Shown in pieces: positions 57,394 through 64,000 of a DNA stretch of 64,000 nucleotides (position 1 is its first letter; each line of letters opens with the position of its first letter). The notes under the pieces are model-generated. The model was not told where the DNA came from and did no database searches. It saw only the letters and a program-made list of their open reading frames with translations. Source of the DNA: Anaeramoeba flamelloides (taxonomy: Eukaryota; Metamonada; Anaeramoebidae); assembly GCA_027625915.1 (NCBI GenBank), contig JANTQA010000023.1:11284001-11348000 (forward strand). Reading direction: 5' to 3'. The translations under genes were made by a program, and so were the position numbers.

Positions 57394-58740
57394 TAAAAAT
57401 TTTATATTGAAATAAAAAAAAAAAAAATTAAAAGGGTTATAAAAACAGAAATAAACTATACAGATTAAAAAATTCTAAATTCGATTTTTCGAGAAAAAAA
57501 TAAAAAATCAAAGGTAACATCAATTATAAAAAAAAATTTAATATTTATAACACTTTAACTTTCCTTCAGCATGTGACCAATTAATTTTTTTTTTAATCTT
57601 GAAACTTTTTATTTCAACCCGGGAAGATATAATATTCAGAGGTTTCTTAATGGGTTTAGTCCACGTATCCAACTCTGTGAAGTAATTTAATATCAAAGAA
57701 AAATCGAAAAAACTAAATTAATTTATTTTGAACAGAAATAAAATTTATTTCATTTTTTATAAATATCAGAGAATAGAAATTTTCAAACACTAACACATTC
57801 AAATGAGAAAATTTGTAAAAATAGAAATTTAAAAAAAAAAATTATTTCAATCTATTTATGAGCCAACTATTCACCTTTAATTAATATTTCTTTTTGATAA
57901 AATATTGTTACATAAAAAAATGAATAATGAAGACGGTAAAAGTTTATTGAATACAACAAACTGTTTTCTGGGAAATAGTTCATAAATTAAAAAGAATTTA
58001 TTAATTAGTCTATTCAAAATACAAACAAATATGATCATTTAATTCTGATTATTGAAAAAAACTGGTAAAAATATTTTTTCATCAAATAAAACTTCCAAGT
58101 AGAGCTTGAAACTAAATATTTTGATGAAATTTGAAATAATCTCATCTAGACAGTTTTTTAAGCAAAAAATTTTCGTTAAATTTTTATTACTGAAACAAAA
58201 CCAAAAGAATTTTAATTTAAGTATCCAAAAAAAACTTAAAAATTATTTTTACATTGAGCCACAATGATGATAATTACTCTTTAGTTTTACTACAAAAAAT
58301 TGAAGAAATTTTTACCTTAATATTAAGGATCATACTTGAAAAATTTTTTTCCTTTTAACAATAGGAAAAATATCAGAAATCTAAAATATTCACCGAGTTC
58401 TTAATATTTAATTATTGAATATTTCTGTTATTTCGATTGATAAAAAGAATTCTTAAATTATAAAAAAGAGTTTCTTGATTGGGCTCGTTTCCCAAATTCG
58501 ACAAAAATTTGTAAAGAATTTGAAAACCAACTTTCTCTATTAATAGGTATTCTTATCAAATTAAATATATGAAGAAAAAGTCAAATAGAATTTTGGGGTT
58601 TGGTAAAAAATAGCTCAAAGTTATGTGTAGACTTTTTTCAAGTTTAATAGTTCACACAAGTTTAAAAACCTATTTTATGATTTTAACCATTTATTATTTT
58701 TTCTTTTTTTATTTTAATTCTTGTTAATTGCACGAAATTT
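57394..58740. other. Spacer upstream of the DPAGT1-like gene
   Basis: No gene was seen. A T-rich stretch precedes the start codon; no motif is recognisable. Confidence 0.4.
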
Positions 58741-60060
58741 ATGAAACATTTAAACTTTATTTTAATTACTTGTTCTTTTCTTCCGTCGATTATTCAATTT
58801 TTTGTACTATTTTTCAGAAGACATTTACCACAATTATTTCCTTTGACATTAGTTGTAATAATTTTATGTTATCGATTTGCAAGGAATTCTGTCCCAAGTA
58901 CTTTCCAAACTACAACAACAACAACTCACAACAAAACACCAAATAATCAAAACAAAAACAAAAACAAAAACAAAAACAAAAACAAAAACAAAAACAAAAA
59001 TAAGAACAAGAGTAAATCATTAGTCAAAACAAATCAAAAAACAACAAAAGAAAAAGAAAAAGAAAAAGGAAAAGGAAAAGGAAAGGAAATTCCAGAATCA
59101 CAAGATCAAATCACCAGTCCAGATACCTACAAATCGAATATCCGAACCAAGGTATTATTTGGTGTTGTTCCAGGAGTGTTTTATTTAGTGTGTACAATTG
59201 TTCTTCAATGGATTTGCCGAGTCAAAATGACAGAGTTCAATGCAGGCTTGATGTCTATTTGCTTCACCTTGCTTGTCGGCTTCATCTTTGATGTACTAGG
59301 CTTGAAGTTTATCATTCAAATGATCTTGGTTCTAAGTGCGAATATTCCTTTGATGCTCTCATATTCTGGATCGACATATGTGCTGGTACCGAAATTTATT
59401 GAGGTTGTGCTTGACACGCCACACAGCGCGGTGGACATTGGCGTTTTTTACAAGATTTTCCTTCTCGTCTTCCCTCTTGTTTGCTCCTTGTCAATAATAA
59501 CCATTCCCAAAAAGCTTTACAAAAGCGCTTCCGCCCATTCGCTGATCATTAGCGCAGCGGTCATTTTTTTAAATCTACGAAAGATCAACCCCATGGGTGA
59601 TCCAGACAAACAAGAGTTCCACATCCTCTCAATCGTCTTAATTTTGCCATTCGTTGCAGTGTCCTTGGTTGTTTTCCAAAGGATCCAAAACGACATCCCA
59701 CAAAGCAGATCTTATTCCTATTTTAGTGGGATCACACTTTCGGTCGTTGGCCTCGTTGGGCACTTCCCAGAAATGCTGGCTCTTTTCATGTTCCCGTTGA
59801 TCGTAAATACATTTATTATTGTTTTTTTTAAAACCAAATATTTGAAATTTATAACCAACAGAATTACAAACCAGAAAAATAAGAGTAAAAGTCATAAAAA
59901 TAGTACGAATACCTTCACTCAAATTGATATACCTTATATCTGGTCAAAAATTTTTAAAACCAAAAATACAGATTCACTCGAAATACAGCTCCTATTCGCA
60001 CATATAATTTGGTGCGTTTTAGCTTTTTGTATCAGATACATCTATCGTGAATTTTTATAA
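58741..60060 (+). CDS. DPAGT1/ALG7-related multi-span membrane protein, probable pseudoenzyme
   Basis: A single exon of 439 residues. The order of conserved blocks follows human DPAGT1 (recalled): IPESQ at 117-121; GFIFDVLGLK at 180-189 against GFADDVLNLR; VLVPK against IVVPK; SLIISAAVIFLNL against SLVISASIIVFNL; YSYFSGITLSVVGLVGHF against CYFAGMTFAVVGILGHF; and CIRYIYREF against SIRYQLVRLF at the end. DPAGT1 moves GlcNAc-phosphate to dolichyl phosphate, the first step of N-glycan assembly in the ER. Here the DD pair is FD, the following HK is IQ, the NGLEAG loop reads KSASAH, the Asp of VGDTF is Arg, and the HRxPR loop is absent. Catalysis is therefore unlikely. The ~10 hydrophobic helices remain. 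A Lys/Asn then Lys/Glu repeat (residues ~70-115) replaces a cytosolic loop. GC is raised over residues ~140-360. A regulatory or partner role is inference. Confidence 0.82.
   Translation: MKHLNFILITCSFLPSIIQFFVLFFRRHLPQLFPLTLVVIILCYRFARNSVPSTFQTTTTTTHNKTPNNQNKNKNKNKNKNKNKNKNKNKSKSLVKTNQKTTKEKEKEKGKGKGKEIPESQDQITSPDTYKSNIRTKVLFGVVPGVFYLVCTIVLQWICRVKMTEFNAGLMSICFTLLVGFIFDVLGLKFIIQMILVLSANIPLMLSYSGSTYVLVPKFIEVVLDTPHSAVDIGVFYKIFLLVFPLVCSLSIITIPKKLYKSASAHSLIISAAVIFLNLRKINPMGDPDKQEFHILSIVLILPFVAVSLVVFQRIQNDIPQSRSYSYFSGITLSVVGLVGHFPEMLALFMFPLIVNTFIIVFFKTKYLKFITNRITNQKNKSKSHKNSTNTFTQIDIPYIWSKIFKTKNTDSLEIQLLFAHIIWCVLAFCIRYIYREFL
58948..59085 (+). repeat. AACAAA and AAAGAA hexamer repeats inside the DPAGT1-like gene
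   Basis: Two consecutive hexamer tracts encode (Lys-Asn)n and (Lys-Glu)n/(Lys-Gly)n. The length is a multiple of three, so the frame is kept. They lie in the loop after the first membrane segments. Confidence 0.9.
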
Positions 60061-60686
60061 ATTAGATTTGATATATTATGCCCATTTTTTTCTCCAGTTT
60101 TCCAAAACATTGCCTATAAATATCAGCATATTCATTTGAAAGTAATTTCAAACCAAGCAGAAATTTTTTTTAAAAATTCTCACCAACATTTTTTTTTTTT
60201 TTTTTTTCTTTGTATTGGATCATTTGATTAATTTGATCCATTTGCTTCTTAGTTTTAATAAGCATTTTTTTTGAAATCTTCATTTATAAATGTTTTTATT
60301 TTGTTTGAAATTACTTGAAAAAATATCGGTTTATATCTATCTATATATATATATATTCTATCTCTTCTAATTTTTTTTTTTTTTTTTACTTATTCTTCTT
60401 TTTTCATATTTTTACTTTTTGATTTAAAATAATTAAACAATTTAATGTCCATCCCTAATAAATACATTTTATTGTGAAATACATTCCAGCCATTTCTTTA
60501 AATCGGGAATTAATGAATAAAGGGGTATATTATATTAATAAAAAATAATAGGTATTGCTATTTTAAAAGATTTTTACATAATTTTTATAATTTTTTTTTT
60601 TTTTTGATTTTTTGTTTTAAAGGTCTTTTGTAATTGTGAAATATAATTTTTCGAAGTGGAAAAAAAAAAAATTATAAACTTTGTTT
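60061..60686. other. 3' flank of the DPAGT1-like gene
   Basis: T-rich, with T runs near 60190-60207, 60371-60387 and 60592-60605 and a TATA repeat near 60342. No gene was seen. Confidence 0.4.
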
Positions 60687-61193
60687 CAGTCAAAGTAGCC
60701 CAACATTTTTTTCAATATCAAATCTTTTTTAATAAATGACCATTTAAAGAGTAAATAAAAAATAATTAGAATAATGAACATCAAATTATATTTGATATCC
60801 GTTTGAAAGAAAACTATTAAAAAAATAGATTTTCTTAAAAATTGAAAAACGAAAATCCTTGGGGACATATTGAGAAAAACAACATTGTTCGTTTTGATCC
60901 CATTAATGATCCAAATAAAAACTCCAATAGAAATCAATATGATTTCTCTACAACCATTTTCCCTGTTTTAGTAACAATAGAATAATACATTTTTACCAAA
61001 TGACTTGAGACCTTACAATAAAAAAAGGTGCAAATTATTGATGTATAATAAAAAAAAGTAAAAAAAAAACCAAGAAAAAATGGGAAATAATGATTTCAAT
61101 TTTGGAATATCCAGAATAAATTTATTCTTCTAATATCCATTCAAACCATTCAAAGGCATGTATTTTACCCATTAAAACTTGCTCTCTTTAACT
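60687..61193 (+). mobile_element. Family 5 MITE, copy 2 (~507 bp), uninterrupted
   Basis: It matches 25887-26941 without the 535-bp insert. Ends are TTTCAGTCAAAG on the left and CTCTTTAACTT on the right, an imperfect inverted pair. The empty site reads GGGGACATATTG where copy 1 has GG, the insert and CATATTG. A short minus-strand frame here has no family features. Confidence 0.65.
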
Positions 61194-62054
61194 TTTAAAT
61201 GATTTACTTTTTATCATTTACTAATACAAATTCATAACAAATCAAGATTTGAATTAGATGAATCTCAAAAAAACAACAATGAAAGACAGGTGTATTTTTA
61301 GTAAAAAGTAACAAAGAACGAAACCCAATATCCAATAAGAGTCTGGGTGTATTTTAATTTTGAAAATGACTACGTTGCGTTTTTTTTTTTCTCTTTGGGT
61401 AATTATTGAGAGTCTGAAGATTTTTTTTCCCTTTTTTCCATTTCTCAAATGATTTTTTTTTAATTAGAAAAAATTTACAATACATTTACATTGTAGAATG
61501 TAGATAGTTACAAAATAATCAAAGATTACATTAAATTGATTTAAATAAATTTTTTGTTAAAAGAAAACAATTAGTTTTAAATTCAAGAAATTTAATCATT
61601 CCAGTAAAACAAAACAAGAAAATATCCTTTTTATATCTAAAAAAATATATATAATTGTTTTTATGTAATTTGGATTTTTTTTTGTTAACCAAATTAATTT
61701 AGTTGAAGATAAAATGTGAATTGTTAATTTTAATATGATTTTTTTCATTTATATATTATTTTAATTCTGGGAATTTTGAGATCCCTTTATATTTTGCTTT
61801 GTTTCATTTCAATTTTTAATTTTTGTTTTTTAAGGTTTTTATAATTATGGGTTTTTTAAAAGATTTTTTTTGTATTGAATTTTGTTATTTGTATCTCCCA
61901 TTTTTTTTTCAAAATCTAAATATTATGAAATTGGGAATACTTTGAACTTTTTTTGTGAATTGTTTTTTTTTAAGAATCCTATGAATTTTTATATTCTATT
62001 TTAATTTGATCAACAAAAATTGAAAATTTTTTTTTACATTTTTGTACATTTTTT
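61194..62054. other. AT-rich spacer, no gene seen
   Basis: No coding or repeat signal was recognised beyond T-rich tracts. Confidence 0.4.
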
Positions 62055-62256
62055 CAGTTAGTTTCACTTTTACGTAACAAAATTACAATCAAATCCAAGA
62101 AAAAATATAAAATAACAAATTAAGAAGACAAAATTCAAATTATGTTAAAATAATTTGTTTGTCACAAAAAATTTCAAAATATATGCTTTAATTTGAGATT
62201 TTTTTTATGCCTTATATTTTGTTGAAAGTGTGTGTCTTAAAAGTGGAAATTACTGT
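62055..62256. mobile_element. Palindromic MITE (family 3), copy 8
   Basis: It starts CAGTTAGTTTCACTTTT and ends TTAAAAGTGGAAATTACTGT. The left-arm motifs are eroded; the right arm keeps GCTTTAATTTGAGATTTTTT. It directly abuts a family 2 fragment at 62257. Confidence 0.7.
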
Positions 62257-62500
62257 GGTAAAAGATCTTGGAGTTAAATTTTTTCAGTAAAAGTTCGTTG
62301 ATAAAAAACTGGAATGTTCATTTTAAAAATTGTGAATCATTTTTTTTTAGTATTTGGTTTTATTTTTTTTTTAATTTCAAAAAAATCAAGTTTTTATATT
62401 TTTAAAATGATTAAAAGTGAATTAAAAATAATATTAAATTATTTGTTGTTCTTGAAGACTAAAGGACTTATTTTTTCTTTTTCTTTTTTATTATTTGATA
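62257..62500 (+). repeat. Family 2 MITE, internal/right fragment
   Basis: Matches 33715-33925: TTTTTTCAGTAAAAGTTCG, TGTTCATTTTAAAAATTGTG, TTTTTTTAGTATTTGGTTTT, TTGTTCTTGAAGACTAAAGG. The terminal right end is not recognisable, so the copy is truncated or decayed. Confidence 0.6.
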
Positions 62501-62931
62501 AGAGCAACAGTTTTTTAAAAAGTGTATTGAAACAAAATCAAAATATTTGTTTAAAATTTAATAATTATTTTATTCTATGATCAAAATTTTAACATGTTAT
62601 AAAATTCTAAACTACTCATTTAAAAATTTAATAACCTATTCTATAACACTATTGAAAAAAAAAAAAAATTTATAATATTTTTTTTTATTATTGGGTGAAC
62701 AAATAATCCAAAATAATATGAATATTGTAGGTTTGAAGAAAATTAATCTGATATAATTATATTATATTTAAAATTTAAATACTAGTAACCTTGTCAGTTG
62801 TAATGAATAATTAAGGGTTTTTAAAACAACTACAAACTATTTTGAATTATTACTTTTGAAAGTTTATTATCTTCATCAAAAGTTGTTAATAATACATCCC
62901 ATGCTTTTCCAAATAAAACAAAACAAAAAAA

Positions 62932-63130
62932 CACCGCCAGACCCACTTTTAAGGTACAAAATTCAATGAAAATTAATACAAAATAAAAATCACAAACGTG
63001 AGCACAAAATTCAGATTCTAGTAAAAAAATTTGCAAAAAAAAAATATTACAAATTTTGTGCCTTAATTTGAGATTTTTTTGTGTCTAAAATTTCTTTCAG
63101 AGTTTGTGCCTTAAATTTGAAACTGACTGA
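62932..63130. mobile_element. Palindromic MITE (family 3), copy 9
   Basis: The left end is GCCAGACCCACTTTTAAGG and the right arm ends near TTTGAAACTGACTGA. The centre is well kept: CAGATTCTAGTAAAA, a loop, then ATTACAAATTTTGTGCCTTA. The outermost TA on the left is not preserved. Confidence 0.75.
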
Positions 63131-64000
63131 ACCTGACTCAGATGAAAATTTATAAGGGTTTCTATCTGTAAATTTATTTATTTTTTATCATTAAAATTGC
63201 TAAAATAATCTATATATACTTGATAACCATGTTTCTAATTAAAATATCTACTTATTTTTTATAGAAAGTGAACAAATTAAATGATCAAAGATATTGACAA
63301 TAAAATATAAGTAAAAATCCAATTAGTTTCTCAAATTTTAATCTCAAAAAGCAAAATTCTAAAAATGTATGGTAAATTTGTTATTTTTCAAAGAATAGAG
63401 TTAAATGTCAGAGGGTGTTTAACCTAAAAAAAATTCCAACCAATTTCCCAAAAAAATAGAGAAAATTACTTGAAAATATCCAAACATATTCAATTCATAA
63501 TTTAAAATTTACTTCAATCTCCAAAGGGTTAACCTTAAAAATTGATTTTGACTTCTGTACTTTACCGACTAATGATTTAGATGTAACCTTGAAACAAGAA
63601 GAGAAAAAAGTAATGCTTTTATTTCTAACGTCTGCTTGATTTCTTGAAACATAGGTATTTTGAACAACAGACCTCACCTTATTGAACCAAAAATCGTATA
63701 AAACAATACAGACTCAAGAAAAAAAACATTTAGATTTCGATTTTATAAGATTAATCTTTATTAGCCTAAATTTTTTCGAACTTTTTTTCAGAAACAGCCA
63801 ATAATCATTTTTGGTCAGATAAAGGTAGAAAGATCCGTCAATTATAAATAAAGAAATGAGTGTGTATTAAAATAACCAAGTGAAAACATAGAACCTTAAA
63901 ACAGATATTCGTTGGTTAGATATTTTATTGATAAGCTGACCTCCTTAAAAATTAATTAACAACAAGAATAAAACAATCTATCTAAATAATTTCACGACTT
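63131..64000. other. AT-rich window end, no gene assigned
   Basis: The minus-strand frame at 63495-63677 and an opposite-strand frame over the same bases both look weakly protein-like. Neither has a start codon in good context or a recognised domain, so no gene is called. An exon of a gene beyond the window edge is possible. Confidence 0.35.

Noticed and set aside
59638-59922. Minus-strand 94-codon frame
   Set aside because: Shadow of the DPAGT1-like gene.
63495-63677. Possible coding exon near the window end
   Set aside because: Both strands look equally protein-like, there is no ATG in context and no domain; it cannot be supported without the neighbouring sequence.
1-64000. tRNA or rRNA genes
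   Set aside because: No B-box plus acceptor-stem combination and no rRNA core sequence was recognised by eye; a tRNAscan run would be needed to exclude a diverged tRNA.

Overview
The window is eukaryotic nuclear DNA, extremely AT-rich. Genes are sparse and spliced, with GT..AG introns (donors mostly GTAAG, acceptors TAG or AAG after T-rich tracts). Proteins carry Asn, Lys and Glu low-complexity tracts, and TAA is the usual stop. It suggests a free-living amoeboid protist; an Anaeramoeba-like or other AT-rich amoeba fits the mix of BTB, Ras, SPX and Asn-rich proteins, but the sequence alone does not fix the lineage. I saw no rRNA, tRNA, CRISPR or bacterial operon structure.

Ten genes are supported. 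In order: the 3' end of a UvrD/Srs2-type superfamily 1 helicase (2-1339, +); a BTB-BACK protein with an amidotransferase-like C-terminal domain (7321-8823, +); a six-exon Ras GTPase with a CAAX end (12151-13587, -); an IBR zinc-finger gene split by a one-base shift (16703-17828, -); an SPX protein (20273-21214, +); a Cys-rich single-pass membrane protein (28330-29115, -); a four-exon homologue of the ER membrane protein JKAMP/JAMP (32436-36582, -); the COPII coat subunit Sec31 (41675-48352, +); a basic coiled-coil protein (53257-54553, -); and a protein related to DPAGT1/ALG7 that lacks most active-site residues (58741-60060, +). Exon joins were chosen by reading phase, splice signals and family alignment from memory; every accepted join keeps phase exactly. 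Three genes touch the endoplasmic reticulum (JKAMP in ER quality control, Sec31 in ER export, the DPAGT1 relative in the N-glycan initiation family), but they are not adjacent and I infer no operon-like unit.

The rest is AT-rich spacer crowded with short non-coding transposon-like elements: a nearly perfect ~200-bp palindrome in nine copies; a ~535-550 bp terminal-inverted-repeat element in four copies; a ~580-656 bp element in three copies plus fragments, whose ends resemble those of the previous family; and at least four further families. TA flanks and CAGT-type ends suggest Tc1/mariner-type MITEs mobilised by a transposase not encoded here. The two long introns, in JKAMP (2.9 kb) and Sec31 (2.25 kb), both contain such elements, whereas all other introns are about 100-350 bp. 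One element sits inside another, and the other family's second copy provides the empty site.

The best leads are the DPAGT1-like apparent pseudoenzyme and the palindrome family with its regularly spaced AAGGCACAAA motif.
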